Below are positions 7,181-16,447 of a DNA stretch of 46,864 bases, piece after piece. The stretch spans positions 1-46,864 of the forward strand of contig CAZEAU010000020.1 in the NCBI GenBank assembly GCA_964510515.1. The letters are read 5' to 3'. The number at the start of each line of letters is the position of its first letter. Within the stretch, counting starts at the first letter, position 1. A program made the translations under genes and the position numbers. Origin of the DNA: SURF-21 sp964510515 (GTDB lineage Bacteria; Actinomycetota; Geothermincolia; Geothermincolales; RBG-13-55-18). The notes beneath the pieces are model-generated. The model searched no databases, had not been told where the DNA came from, and saw only the letters and a program-made list of their open reading frames with translations.

Positions 7181-9910
7181 TTGCCCATCGAGGCCCAGGA
7201 AACATCCTGGTATCGCCTGGAGGCGGCGGAGGTCGCGAGCAGGCTTGAGACCTCGATGCAGACCGGCTTGTCCGGGCCGCAAGCCTCCTCCCGGCTGCTC
7301 GAGCACGGCCCCAACGCCATCCGCGATGAAAAGCGCCCGCATCCCGCCCTGCTCTTCCTCAATCAATTCCGCGACTTCATGATCTACGTCCTCCTCGCCG
7401 CCGCGCTGATATCGGCCCTGCCGCCGCTGCGGGAATACGTGGACGCGGCGGTGATCGTGTTCATCGTGGTGGCGAACGCCGTGCTGGGTTTCGCGCAGGA
7501 ATACCGCGCGGAAAAAGCCCTGGAGAGCCTGCGCGCCCTCAGCGCGCCCTCAGCGCGCGTCCTGCGGGACGCGGCGGAGAAGGTCGTCCCCTCCAGCGAA
7601 CTCGTGCCCGGGGACCTCATCCTGCTCGAGGCCGGGGACAGGATACCCGCCGACGCCCGCCTGCTCGCGGCCCACAGCCTGCGGGCCGAGGAGTCCTCCC
7701 TCACCGGGGAGTCCCATGCCGTGGATAAAAGCCCCGCCGCCCTGCAGGACGACGACCTGCCCCTGGGAGACCGCAGGAACATGCTCTTCACCGGCACCCA
7801 TATCGTGCACGGGCGCGGCTCCGCCCTGGTGGTGGAGACGGGGAGCGGCACCGAGCTGGGCCGTATCGCCGAGATGATCGGGGAGGCGGTGGAGGAGAAG
7901 ACCCCCCTGCAGGCGGAGCTGGGGAGGACGGGCAAGAGAATCGCCCTGCTCTGCCTGGCCGTCTGCGCGGTCATCTTCGCCATCGGCATCCTGCGCCGCC
8001 TGGAGTGGGCGGAGATGTTCCTCTTCTCGGTGAGCCTGGCGGTGGCGGCCATACCCGAGGGCCTCCCGGCCATCGTGACCATCGCCCTCTCCCTGGGGGT
8101 AAGGCGCATGGCGGGCAGAAACGCCCTCCTGCGCCGCCTGCCCGCGGTGGAGACCCTGGGGTGCGCCGACGTCATCTGCACCGACAAGACGGGCACCCTC
8201 ACCCGCAACATCATGGAGGTGGTGGAGATCCGCCTCCCGGGCTTCCCTCCCGCCGCCCTCTCCGGCCCGCCGGAGGGGGAGGCGGGGTGGGAGGCCGCGC
8301 TGCGCCCGCTGCTGGCCGTGGCGGCGCTGTGCAACGATGCCCGCGCGCAGGAAGGCGGGTTCGTGGGCGAGGGGACCGAGGTGGGCCTGCTGCGCGCCGC
8401 CCGCGAGCTCGGCTATCCCCTGGAGGATGCGGCGCGGGAGATGCCGCGGGTGGAGGAACTCCCCTTCGAGAGCGAACGCAAGATGATGAGCACCGTCAAC
8501 GCCGTCCCGCAAGGCGGCCCCGGAGGCGGCCATTTCTCCTTCGCGGCGGCCCCCTATATGCTGCTGACCAAGGGGGCGCCGGAGGCGGTGCTCGACCACT
8601 GCAGCCACGTGCTCACGCCGCGCGGCCTGGAGGAACTGGACGGCGGCGGGCGCGGCCGCCTCACCTCCGAGGCCGAGGGCATGGCCGAGCGCGCGCTGCG
8701 CACCCTGGCCTTCGCCTGCCGCCCCCTGGAGGAGATGCCGCGCAGCCTCGAGCCCGGCGCAGTGGAGCGAGGCCTCATCTACCTGGGCATGACCGGCCTC
8801 ATGGACCCCCCGCGCCCCGAGGTCTTCACGGCGCTGGAGAAATGCCGCCGCGCCCACATCCGGGTGGTGATGATCACCGGGGACCACGCCGCCACCGCCC
8901 GCGCCATAGCCGAGCAGCTCTCCATCCTCGCTCCCGGCGAGGAGATGGTCACCGGCGCCGAGCTGGCGCGCATGGGCGACGAGGAGCTGGCGCGCAGGGT
9001 GGAGAGCATCTCCGTTTATGCGCGGGTGTCGCCCGCGGACAAGGTGAAGATCGTGCGTGCCTGGAAGCACTTGGGCAGGACGGTGGCCATGACCGGGGAC
9101 GGCGTGAACGACGCCCCCGCCCTCAAGAACGCGGATATCGGCGTGGCCATGGGCATCACCGGCACCGACGTGAGCAAGGAGGCCTCCGACATGGTGCTCG
9201 CGGACGACAACTTCGCCACCATCGTGGGGGCGGTGGAGGAAGGCCGCGTCATCTACGAAAATCTCAAGAAGTTCATCTACTTCCTGCTCTCGTGCAATTT
9301 GAGCGAGGTCTCCACCATGTTCTTGGGCATGCTCTTCGCGTCCATAACCCCCCTGCGGGCGGTGCAGGTGCTGTGGATGAACCTGGTCACCGACGGTCTC
9401 CCGGCCATCGCCCTGGGAGTGGATACGCCCGCGCCGGATATCATGTTGCGCCCGCCCCGCGACCCCTCCGAGGGAATACTCTCGGGGAGCAAGCTGCTGC
9501 TGGTCTCCTGGCAGGGGATGCTGCTCTCCCTGGGGGCCCTCAGCTCGTTCTTCGTCTCCTACTACGCCCTTTATCCCGGCGGCTGCGAAGCCAGCCTGGA
9601 CAAGGTGCGGACGGCGGTCTTCACCACCCTGGTGCTGGCGCAGCTCATGCACGCCTTCAATTCCCGCTCCGAGCGCCTGTCCTTCATGGAGATGTCCTTC
9701 ACCGCCAACCGCGCCCTCCTGGCCGCCCTGGGGGGCTCGCTGGCCCTGCACCTGGCGGTCATCCTGGTGCCTTCGTTCATGCGCCTCTTCGGCACCGCAT
9801 ACCTGGACCTTTCCGGCTGGGGGCTGGTCCTGGCGTGCTCGCTCCTGCCCATAATCCTCATCGACAGGGTCAAGGTGATACTGCGCGCGGGCGGGCGCTC
9901 CCGGGCTTAG
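7181..9910 (+). CDS. P2A-type cation-translocating ATPase (calcium-pump-like)
   Basis: The 909-residue protein is a P-type ATPase. The A-domain TGES, the phosphorylation site DKTGTLT with Asp335, and the hinge GDGVNDAP are all present, together with the expected membrane spans before and after the catalytic loops. Ion-site residues resemble SERCA: PEGLP in M4, CNLSE in M5 and NLVTDGLP in M6. That supports transport of Ca2+, or possibly Mn2+ or Na+, out of the cytoplasm. The start is TTG with GGGAGGTAAG upstream. The stop overlaps the stop of the convergent glycoside hydrolase gene by a few bases. No regulator or accessory subunit is adjacent. Confidence 0.9.
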   Translation: MPIEAQETSWYRLEAAEVASRLETSMQTGLSGPQASSRLLEHGPNAIRDEKRPHPALLFLNQFRDFMIYVLLAAALISALPPLREYVDAAVIVFIVVANAVLGFAQEYRAEKALESLRALSAPSARVLRDAAEKVVPSSELVPGDLILLEAGDRIPADARLLAAHSLRAEESSLTGESHAVDKSPAALQDDDLPLGDRRNMLFTGTHIVHGRGSALVVETGSGTELGRIAEMIGEAVEEKTPLQAELGRTGKRIALLCLAVCAVIFAIGILRRLEWAEMFLFSVSLAVAAIPEGLPAIVTIALSLGVRRMAGRNALLRRLPAVETLGCADVICTDKTGTLTRNIMEVVEIRLPGFPPAALSGPPEGEAGWEAALRPLLAVAALCNDARAQEGGFVGEGTEVGLLRAARELGYPLEDAAREMPRVEELPFESERKMMSTVNAVPQGGPGGGHFSFAAAPYMLLTKGAPEAVLDHCSHVLTPRGLEELDGGGRGRLTSEAEGMAERALRTLAFACRPLEEMPRSLEPGAVERGLIYLGMTGLMDPPRPEVFTALEKCRRAHIRVVMITGDHAATARAIAEQLSILAPGEEMVTGAELARMGDEELARRVESISVYARVSPADKVKIVRAWKHLGRTVAMTGDGVNDAPALKNADIGVAMGITGTDVSKEASDMVLADDNFATIVGAVEEGRVIYENLKKFIYFLLSCNLSEVSTMFLGMLFASITPLRAVQVLWMNLVTDGLPAIALGVDTPAPDIMLRPPRDPSEGILSGSKLLLVSWQGMLLSLGALSSFFVSYYALYPGGCEASLDKVRTAVFTTLVLAQLMHAFNSRSERLSFMEMSFTANRALLAALGGSLALHLAVILVPSFMRLFGTAYLDLSGWGLVLACSLLPIILIDRVKVILRAGGRSRA

Positions 9911-11568
9911 GATCCGGCCGGCTGCAGGGCGCCTTCGGTGAAGGTGCAGTTAGGGTCCCAGAGGAGCCACTCGTCTATCCCCAGCTCGTAGCAGGCCCGC
10001 ATCTGCGCCTGCACCTCGGTGACGCCGTAGGTCACGCGCAGCGAGAAGTCCTGCAGCCATGGCCGCAGCTTGCAGGGCGTCCCCTCCAGCTTCTCCTGGA
10101 AGTCCACCAGGCTCATGTACACGGTGTCGTGGGGGTTGGCCTCGGGGTCGTCGATGTTGTACTCCCCCCGGTTGTAATGGGAGGGGTAGACCATGGGGCA
10201 GATGTAGTCCAGGTAAAGGCCCATGGCGCTCACGTCCTGCCCGATACCCATGTCCCCCTGCCCTGAGGCGGTGAGGCCGAAGACGTCCGCGGAGAGCACG
10301 GTCCCCATGGGCTTGAGGCCGTCGCGCATGAACTGCAGGAAGTCCTGGATGACCTGTGACTTGTTGCGGGTATCGGACCCCTGTGCGGGGAAAACGCAGG
10401 TCGTCGTGTTGCCGTCGGAGGGGAAACGCACGTAGTCGAGCTGTATCTCCTTGAAGCCCTTGCGCGCGGCCTCCACCGCCAGGCCCAGCATGTAATCCCA
10501 GTTCTCCTGGCTGTAGGGGTCGAGCCACGCGCCGTCCCCCCACCGCCCTCCGCCCGTGCTGTGCACCGCCAGGTCGGGGCGCGCCCTGGCCACCACCGGG
10601 TCCTTGAAACAGACGAGGCGCGCTATGGGGTAGATGTCATTGTACCAGCACTTGTCCATCACCCTGCCGATATCCATGCCGCCCTGGGTGAGGGCGCTTC
10701 CCACCTCGACCCCCAGGGGGACCTGGCTGGAGTAGGCGACCCTGCCGCTCTCATCCTTGATGTCTATCTGCATGCCGTTGAGCTCGGTCCGCCCCACCAG
10801 GTCGGCCATCTTCTTGAACAGGCCGCGGTCGGCCGCGACCCACAGGGAGATGTGTATGCCCTTGATGCGCGGGGGCGGGGAGGTGTCCAGCAGCAGTTCG
10901 CGGCGGTTGCCGGCCGCGTCCAGCGCGGTCAAGGTGACGGTCGCGCGCTGATAGCGGTCCACCTCCACCCGAAAGGTCCCGTCGGGGTTGGCGGAGAGCC
11001 TTTTATCGTCCACCATGAGGACGTCGGCGCCCTCCACGCGGCCCGTGATCACGGTGATACCGTCGTCGCGCAGCTCCCAGTCGTCGACCTGCACTATGGG
11101 GGGGGTGTTGTCCACGACGAAGCGTGACGCTATCTCCACCTTGTCCCCGATCATCACCTCCACCAGGTGTTCGCCGTCGGCGAGGTCGGCGTCCAGGACG
11201 AGCATCGATTCGGCGATCACGGCCTGCTCGGTGCGGTCCTCGCCGTCGATGAGGACTTTCACCGCGGCCGCATCCACGTTGCCCTTGAGGGAGGCCTCGA
11301 TGCGCACCGGCATGCCCGCCACCTGGGAGCCGTCCTGCGGCTGGATGGCGCTGGCGGCGGGAGAGCGGAGGAGGACGATGAGCATGATGACGAGGAAGAC
11401 GGCGCTGCCCAGCCCGGCCATAGCCCACAGGGCGCGAGAGGTCAGCTTCACCTTGCGCCGCCGCATGCGCGGCTGGGCGCGCGAGCCGCTCGTCCTGGCA
11501 CGCGGCACCGTCCGCGTCCGGCGGCGGCGGGAAAATATCCGTTTTTCGCTCCGCGAGGAATAGGGCAC
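9907..11568 (-). CDS. Membrane-anchored putative glycoside hydrolase (DUF4015)
   Basis: The 553-residue protein has a basic N-terminal tail, one membrane anchor (about 50-70), two predicted beta-sandwich or Ig-like segments (about 75-215) and a C-terminal TIM-barrel region of the DUF4015 putative glycoside hydrolase family. Supporting words include GIHISLWVA, NGMQIDIKDESG, KEIQLDYVRFPSDG, VLSADVFGL and DYICPMVYPSHY, with the conserved acidic residues at strand ends. It should act on polysaccharide outside the membrane. The first codon is GTG at 11568 with a weak ribosome-binding site; an ATG at 11466 would still keep the anchor. It lies 44 bases downstream of the polysaccharide deacetylase gene in the same direction, so the two likely form an operon for envelope or exopolysaccharide processing. 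Confidence 0.8.
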   Translation of the reverse strand: MPYSSRSEKRIFSRRRRTRTVPRARTSGSRAQPRMRRRKVKLTSRALWAMAGLGSAVFLVIMLIVLLRSPAASAIQPQDGSQVAGMPVRIEASLKGNVDAAAVKVLIDGEDRTEQAVIAESMLVLDADLADGEHLVEVMIGDKVEIASRFVVDNTPPIVQVDDWELRDDGITVITGRVEGADVLMVDDKRLSANPDGTFRVEVDRYQRATVTLTALDAAGNRRELLLDTSPPPRIKGIHISLWVAADRGLFKKMADLVGRTELNGMQIDIKDESGRVAYSSQVPLGVEVGSALTQGGMDIGRVMDKCWYNDIYPIARLVCFKDPVVARARPDLAVHSTGGGRWGDGAWLDPYSQENWDYMLGLAVEAARKGFKEIQLDYVRFPSDGNTTTCVFPAQGSDTRNKSQVIQDFLQFMRDGLKPMGTVLSADVFGLTASGQGDMGIGQDVSAMGLYLDYICPMVYPSHYNRGEYNIDDPEANPHDTVYMSLVDFQEKLEGTPCKLRPWLQDFSLRVTYGVTEVQAQMRACYELGIDEWLLWDPNCTFTEGALQPAGS

Positions 11569-11612
11569 TTCTGACTTCGCGCGGGCGGGCCAGGCCCCCC
11601 GCTCCTCCTCTC

Positions 11613-12713
11613 CTAGTAAGCCCTCAGCTCCTTATCGCCGAGTTTGCCATGGTCTATCCTGTCCAGCATGTGCCTGGGCACGGTTACCACGTCGGGGTTG
11701 CCGTCGCTGCAATAGCGCCGCTCGGGATTCTCCATGAAATACTGTATCCAGGCATAGATGCCGGAGTCGCCGGTATCGAGCGAGGGGTCGAGGGCCTGCA
11801 CGCGCGGCAGGCGCAGGGGGTCGAAGGAATAATCGCAGGGTGCGGGCGCCGGATTGGCCCCCACCAGCAAAGAAGCCTCGAGCCTGATCTCGACGCCGTC
11901 GTAGGAACCCGTGGTCAGCAGGGAGAGGTTCCGGGGCTCGGAGCCGTTGGGGAAAGCCAGGCTCTTCTGCTCGTATGCGGGGAGGTATTCCCGCACCAGG
12001 CTGATATTGCCGGCCAACTCCTTGAGCACGGTCTCATCGTCCACCTCGCCCAGGGAGGGGTGGTTGATGGTATGGTTCCCGATGTCGTAGCCGTTGGCCA
12101 CCAGGTAGTCCAGCTTCTCCTGCACGTGCTCCTCCGGCCCGAAAAGGGTGGGCAGCACGTAGAAGGTGGCGGTAATGTTAAAGTCCGGGTGTTCCCTGCC
12201 GAACTGCTCCATCACGCCCACGGCACAGCGCGGGTCTATGATCCTCTTTCCCTCCTCCTCGACGTAGCGGAACTGGCTGGGGTCGGCGTCGTCGAAGGTG
12301 AGGATGACCGGCGTGTAGCCCGCCTCCACATCGATGTTGTTGGCGACGAAGTCGGCGAGGCTCACGCAGCGATATCCCTCCCGGTAGAGGAACTCCAGGT
12401 CGTCACGGAAGTTCTCCGGGGTGCGCGACCACCTGCCCTCCTCGCCGATCCTGTGGTATTCGAGCACCATTACCGCGCCCAGCTCGTTCACCTTGAGCTG
12501 ATTGAGCTGCCCCTCGTTGAGGGCCCCGACCATGGACAGGGCATCCTTCATTTCTCCGCCGCCCCCCCCGCAGGAAAGGGACGCGACGAGGATGATGATC
12601 AGCAGCAGGAGGGCCGCCACGCCGGCCACCACATAGAAGCGGCGCGTGAACCTCACTCGCGGTTGCGGCCGTCTCCTCGCGACCCTCCGGGGCCCATCGG
12701 GACTCTCGCTCAT
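11613..12713 (-). CDS. Membrane-anchored polysaccharide deacetylase (NodB/CE4 family)
   Basis: This 366-residue protein has a basic head, a membrane segment (about 26-48) followed by a glycine-rich spacer, and a NodB-homology domain. The catalytic TFDDAD (Asp141/Asp142) and the metal-binding HTINH (His214 and His218) are present. The family removes N-acetyl groups from peptidoglycan, chitin or exopolysaccharide, with catalysis outside the cell. A cysteine at 48 follows the anchor, but the preceding residues are not a good lipobox, so anchoring by the helix is more likely. The ATG at 12713 follows GAGGGAGGCC. An extended -10 motif lies 63 bases upstream. It is probably co-transcribed with the DUF4015 gene. 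Confidence 0.85.
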   Translation of the reverse strand: MSESPDGPRRVARRRPQPRVRFTRRFYVVAGVAALLLLIIILVASLSCGGGGGEMKDALSMVGALNEGQLNQLKVNELGAVMVLEYHRIGEEGRWSRTPENFRDDLEFLYREGYRCVSLADFVANNIDVEAGYTPVILTFDDADPSQFRYVEEEGKRIIDPRCAVGVMEQFGREHPDFNITATFYVLPTLFGPEEHVQEKLDYLVANGYDIGNHTINHPSLGEVDDETVLKELAGNISLVREYLPAYEQKSLAFPNGSEPRNLSLLTTGSYDGVEIRLEASLLVGANPAPAPCDYSFDPLRLPRVQALDPSLDTGDSGIYAWIQYFMENPERRYCSDGNPDVVTVPRHMLDRIDHGKLGDKELRAY

Positions 12714-12775
12714 GGCCTCCCTCGCTTCTCGCCGCGGTCACTTCACCTTGGGGCCCGCACTCCGGGCCGCTATAA

Positions 12776-12784
12776 AGTCTAGCA
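12776..12784 (-). promoter_or_regulatory. Extended -10 promoter (TGC-TAGACT)
   Basis: Read on the minus strand the site is TGCTAGACT, an extended -10 element. Transcription would begin near 12769, about 55 bases before the deacetylase start. The same TGC-TANNNT arrangement is found at 18703-18711, 27818-27826 and 38572-38580. The rest of 12714-13017 holds only this site and the tRNA promoter. Confidence 0.45.
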
Positions 12785-12984
12785 TGCGGACGCCGCCGCT
12801 CCAATGATATGCGGCCGCTTCGGGGCCGACCGCGACACCCCGCACGGCGGCATGCCCCCATCCGGCGCGGATGCTCAAGTATCATAGACATTCTTTGTCC
12901 ACCTGCAGGTTCCCTTTATCACGCCGCTTCCATGCTCGAGGGCGTGGCATGAGCGCCTCGCCGGAACGCACGGGCGCCATGGTT

Positions 12985-12990
12985 TATAAT
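12985..12990 (+). promoter_or_regulatory. -10 box for tRNA-Ala
   Basis: TATAAT lies 28 bases before the mature tRNA 5' end, an appropriate distance for a short tRNA leader. No clear -35 box is visible. Confidence 0.5.
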
Positions 12991-13017
12991 GCAGGTGGAC
13001 GCGAGTCGATCTGCGGT

Positions 13018-13092
13018 GGGGATGTAGCTCAGTGGGAGAGCACCTGCCTTGCAAGCAGGGGGTCGGCGGTTCGAATCCGCTCATCTCCACCA
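13018..13092 (+). tRNA. tRNA-Ala (anticodon TGC)
   Basis: The cloverleaf is complete. The acceptor GGGGATG pairs with CATCTCC with one G-T pair, the D arm is TAGCTCAGTGGGAGAGCA, and the anticodon stem CCTGC pairs with GCAGG around a CTTGCAA loop with TGC at 13050-13052. The T arm contains GTTCGAATC. The 3' CCA is encoded at 13090-13092. Confidence 0.97.
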
Positions 13093-13137
13093 TATATATG
13101 CATAACCCCCGGGAGGCGAGGAGACCGCCGCCGGGGT

Positions 13138-14229
13138 TCAGGCCTCCGCGCCCGACCGCGCCCGGCGGGAGCGCAGCATGTCCACGAAGGCCTCCAGGCG
13201 CGTCACCGTGCCCACGGTAGAGGTATGCTCGTCGAAGCAGAGGTTGAGGATGGGTATGCCGTTCCGCTGCGAGATGTGGGGGAGCACAGTGCGGCAGATG
13301 TTCTCCGGCATGCAGGTTAGGGGATAGGCGTGTATGACCCCGTCGAAGCCGTCGCCGGGGGCGTCGAGGGTGCCGGTGACGGTCATGTGCTCCTCCCCCC
13401 CCAGCACGTAGGGAAGGTAGGCGCGGCTGACGCGCCGCGCCCGCGATGACGAGACGTGCAGCAGCGGGTCCAGCCACAGGGGGCTGAGGAGCCAGCGGTA
13501 GGTGGAGAGCACCGGCTGCGCCTCCACCCCGAAGCGCGTCCCCAGGCGCTTCACCAGGTCGAAATTGAGCGAGGGCTCCAGGAGCACGTAGAGCTCGCCC
13601 ACGATGCGTATGCGCAGAACGCCGCCGCCGTTCACCAGGGGGACGGCCTGCATGGCCTCGCGCTGTTCCGCCCGCAGCTGCCGCACCCCACGCAGGGAAT
13701 CGGCGTCGTCCAGCCTGCCCAGATAGTGCTGCATGAGCGCGTCGGCGCTGCCCGGCGTCTTTTCCCGCGGCCTTATCCTCCGCGCCAGGCACTCAAGCTC
13801 CTCCACCGCGCCCGCCTTGGCGCGCAGCATCGCGAAGGCCCCCGGCAGCCTGAGCAGGCGGCGCCTGCCCACGGCGGCGCGCACCTTCTCCAGCACCGCG
13901 CGGGGGTCCTCCCGCCCGATGAGGAGGGACTCGAACTCGTAGCCGAGATCCCTGAGGATGAGGTGCTGGACATAGGCGTAATAGCCGAAACGGCAGGCCC
14001 ACATGCCGCAGACCATGGCCATGGTGTTCGCGCCCCTCTCCAGGGCGTTCATGCAATCGCCCAGGGTTACCTTGAAGGGAAGGCAGACGAATTCGGGCGC
14101 ATGCCTGGCTCCCCTCTCCAGGGTGGAGCGGTTGGGCCTCTCCGGCACCACCGCCTCCACCCCCATGTGTTGCACCAGGGACTTGAGGGGGATGTAGGCG
14201 TTGCCCATGTGGGGGAAGGCTATCTTCAT
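13138..14229 (-). CDS. 2-hydroxyglutaryl-CoA dehydratase D-component-like protein (DUF2229-associated)
   Basis: The 363-residue protein belongs to the 2-hydroxyacyl-CoA dehydratase-like group, probably the HGD-D-like half. The family signature is visible as KIAFPHMGNAY at the N-terminus, then LPFKVTLGD, and a C-terminal NLCFDEHTSTVGTVTRLEAFVD in which the histidine and glycine-threonine residues are typical. Conserved cysteines occur at the PEFVCLPFK, GDCMNALE, MVCGMWACR and LTCMPEN segments and could hold an Fe-S cluster. The start ATG at 14229 overlaps the stop of the upstream partner by four bases (ATGA), indicating translational coupling. No BadF/HgdC ATPase activator is adjacent. The substrate is not known. 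Confidence 0.72.
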   Translation of the reverse strand: MKIAFPHMGNAYIPLKSLVQHMGVEAVVPERPNRSTLERGARHAPEFVCLPFKVTLGDCMNALERGANTMAMVCGMWACRFGYYAYVQHLILRDLGYEFESLLIGREDPRAVLEKVRAAVGRRRLLRLPGAFAMLRAKAGAVEELECLARRIRPREKTPGSADALMQHYLGRLDDADSLRGVRQLRAEQREAMQAVPLVNGGGVLRIRIVGELYVLLEPSLNFDLVKRLGTRFGVEAQPVLSTYRWLLSPLWLDPLLHVSSSRARRVSRAYLPYVLGGEEHMTVTGTLDAPGDGFDGVIHAYPLTCMPENICRTVLPHISQRNGIPILNLCFDEHTSTVGTVTRLEAFVDMLRSRRARSGAEA

Positions 14230-15227
14230 CCCGCCCGCCCCACGGCCGAGCGCGCCTTCATGCGGTGACGCAGCATGTCCACGAAAGCCTCCGCGCGCGT
14301 CCTCACGCCCGATTCCGCGCTGTGCTCGTCCAGCACCAGCTCGAGCAGGGCCTGTTCGCCGCGGGGCTTGACCTCCCGGCGCACCATCTCCGTGACCAGG
14401 GAATCGGGGCCGCACCCAAAGCTGGTGAGGTAGATGACCCCGTGGACGTCGCCACGCTTGAGGAAATGCGCCGCCGCGGCCAGCAGCTCTTTCTCGTAGC
14501 TCCACGACAGGGGCGGCAGCAGCGCCGCCTCCTCCTCCAGCACGCGCTGCGGAAGCATGGTGCTGCCGAGCACCCTCGCCCCCGACGCGTCCAGCCAGCG
14601 CACCAGCCTCTTGTTGACCACGGGGTCCCCGAGCAGGTAGGGGTGGCCCACCACGGCCACGGTGACGTCACGCTCCTCCAGGTAGGAAGGCGGGGGGCCG
14701 CCGTTTCCGGAGCACATCCCGGCCAGCGCCTCGGCCGGCAGCAGCCCCCGGTGCTGCAGGGCCTCGAACTCCCCCTGCTCCCGCATGGCCCTGCGGTAAG
14801 CGGCGCGCAGCCCGCGCAGCGGCATCCCCAGGTCTCTCGCCAGGCGCACGCAGCTCCACCACCAGGGAAAGCTGCCGACGTCCACGGTGAACTCCAGGGG
14901 GGCGGGCAGGTGGGGGAAGGAGAAGCGTATCATGTCCGGTGCGGCGATGAGCTTGGGGCAGGTGAAGGTGTCGTATTTCTTCCTCTCCACGCTCACCAGG
15001 CGCGGGACGAGGATGCGATCCACCCTCCCCGCCAGCTGCGCGACGTGGCCGAAGAGCACCTTCACCGCCACGCACACGTCGTCCACGCAGATGTCCGTCC
15101 CCGCCTCCAGCATCTTGAGGTTGGTGGGGGGAGAGGCCTCGACCTCGCACCCGTACTCCTCCAGGAAGGCCTTGAGGAAGGGGAAATAGCGGTAGAACAT
15201 CAGCGCACGCGGGATCCCTACTCTCAA
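14226..15227 (-). CDS. DUF2229 (acyl-CoA dehydratase activase-related) protein
   Basis: The 333-residue protein begins MRVGIPRALMFYRYFP, the characteristic start of DUF2229 proteins, which occur fused to or beside BadF/HgdC-type ATP-dependent activators. Cysteines in GTDICVDDVCVAVK, DTFTCPK and GFGCGPDS, plus the closing ELVLDEHSAESGVRTRAEAFVD, fit the family. The frame is open further upstream, but TTG at 15227 begins the conserved domain exactly and has GAGGTGACATTGA in front of it, so I chose it. It is translationally coupled to the following HGD-D-like gene. Together they look like a split form of the long multi-domain activase protein, with the ATPase part missing here. Confidence 0.75.
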   Translation of the reverse strand: MRVGIPRALMFYRYFPFLKAFLEEYGCEVEASPPTNLKMLEAGTDICVDDVCVAVKVLFGHVAQLAGRVDRILVPRLVSVERKKYDTFTCPKLIAAPDMIRFSFPHLPAPLEFTVDVGSFPWWWSCVRLARDLGMPLRGLRAAYRRAMREQGEFEALQHRGLLPAEALAGMCSGNGGPPPSYLEERDVTVAVVGHPYLLGDPVVNKRLVRWLDASGARVLGSTMLPQRVLEEEAALLPPLSWSYEKELLAAAAHFLKRGDVHGVIYLTSFGCGPDSLVTEMVRREVKPRGEQALLELVLDEHSAESGVRTRAEAFVDMLRHRMKARSAVGRAG

Positions 15228-15664
15228 ATCAATGTCACCTCGCCATCGCGGCCGCGCCCGGCCGCGCCATAATAATCTCCAGCATCTCGTTCCACGCCTT
15301 CCGCGAGGCACATCGAGATCCCCTCCCCACCGGCGGCGAGCGATCGCCTGCCCGTGATCCTTGATCGCGGGCACCACGTGACTCAAGGTTATCCCGGCGG
15401 CGGAATGCGTGCAAATCAGGGGGGCGGGCCGATGCCGCCCGCAAAGGCCGGCGGCGCATCCCGTCAAGGCCTCAACCCGCTCTCCCGCTACGATCCGCAA
15501 GGCCCACGGGGACGCCTTTCGCCCCGGGGCCTCCGCTTCCCGCCGCGAGCAGCGGCGCGCTGGTCTTGAGCCGGGCCTCCGGGTGCCTCCTCGCTTTGGC
15601 CGTGGCCGGGCGGGCGGAAGGCGCGCAGCCGGTAAATCGGCTTTTCCGAGCCTGCCTGAAAACC

Positions 15665-15694
15665 TTGCCCCAACCGCACCCCAGTCCATACAAT
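15665..15694 (+). promoter_or_regulatory. Putative promoter for the GerMN/M28-like operon
   Basis: TTGCCC at 15665-15670 and TACAAT at 15689-15694 are 18 bases apart, followed by a GAAGGGGAGATGAGGTC ribosome-binding region for the ATG at 15725. The rest of the gene-free stretch 15228-15664 shows no feature that I can support. Confidence 0.5.
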
Positions 15695-15724
15695 AGAGCA
15701 AAACAAAGAAGGGGAGATGAGGTC

Positions 15725-16447
15725 ATGGCCAGAAAACCACTCTTGGCCGCCGCCTTGGCGGCGGCGCTGTTCCTGCTCCTGTGCTCTCCCGCCCCCGCGC
15801 AGGAGCCAACCCCCCTGCCGGCGGAGGAGGGGGCCGCGCAGGAGCCCGGGGGCGTCTTCTTCTACCTCGGCGGCGAGCTCACATCGGTGCCGCGCGATAT
15901 CGCAGGCGGGGGCCAGATGGTGGAGTTCAGCCTGCTCGAGCTGCTGCAAGGCCCCAACGAGGACGAGGAGGCGGCCGGCTACGTGACCTATATCCCCGAG
16001 GGCGTGAAGCTGCAGTACACGACGATCAAGCAGGACCGCAGCGAATTCACCGTCAACCTCTCGCACGAGCTCCTGCAGCTCTCCGGTGAGGCGGACGCCG
16101 CAAAGAAGGCCCTCACCCAGATAGTGAGGACGGTACAGGAGGCGGCGCAAATCCAGAATGTCGGCATCAGCGTCGCCGGCGAGGTCATGGGCGACCAGCC
16201 CCGCGACGCCTTTGAAGCCCTGGGGGTATCCAGAGAGGCGACGGGGACGGGGGAGGAGGGGTCGCCGGACGAGGACGGCGGCGGGAGCTTCCTTGTGCCC
16301 GCGATCATCATCGCCGCGGGGGCACTCGTCCTCCTCGTCGCGGCGGCGGCCGCCTGGCTGCTGTTGCGCGGCAAGGCGGGAAAAGCCGCGGCGGCGAAAA
16401 AAAAGAAGCCCGCCGCCAAGGGCGGGGCAAAGAAGCCCGCAAGATGA
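15725..16447 (+). CDS. Secreted GerMN-domain protein with a C-terminal membrane anchor
   Basis: The 240-residue product has an N-terminal signal peptide ending near APAQ, a GerMN-type domain (about 40-160), an acidic glycine-rich linker, a membrane span (about 190-218) and an alanine/lysine-rich cytoplasmic tail. The GerMN features are the VEFSLLELLQGPN opening, the YIPEGVKLQ strand and the KKALTQIVRTVQE helix with a following GISV strand. GerMN domains occur in spore germination GerM and in actinobacterial LpqB-type lipoproteins, where they are thought to be extracytoplasmic binding modules. The ATG at 15725 is favoured by its ribosome-binding site. The stop overlaps the start of the M28-like gene by four bases, indicating coupling. 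Confidence 0.75.
   Translation: MARKPLLAAALAAALFLLLCSPAPAQEPTPLPAEEGAAQEPGGVFFYLGGELTSVPRDIAGGGQMVEFSLLELLQGPNEDEEAAGYVTYIPEGVKLQYTTIKQDRSEFTVNLSHELLQLSGEADAAKKALTQIVRTVQEAAQIQNVGISVAGEVMGDQPRDAFEALGVSREATGTGEEGSPDEDGGGSFLVPAIIIAAGALVLLVAAAAAWLLLRGKAGKAAAAKKKKPAAKGGAKKPAR

Noticed and set aside
7550..9751. A 733-codon minus-strand frame opposite the cation ATPase
   Set aside because: It is a shadow of a gene with every P-type ATPase motif; its product is histidine/glycine-rich and has no recognisable domain.
15228..15664. Short plus-strand frames in the spacer upstream of the GerMN gene
   Set aside because: They are Arg/Pro/Ala-rich, overlap one another and lack ribosome-binding sites; only the promoter near its end is supported.
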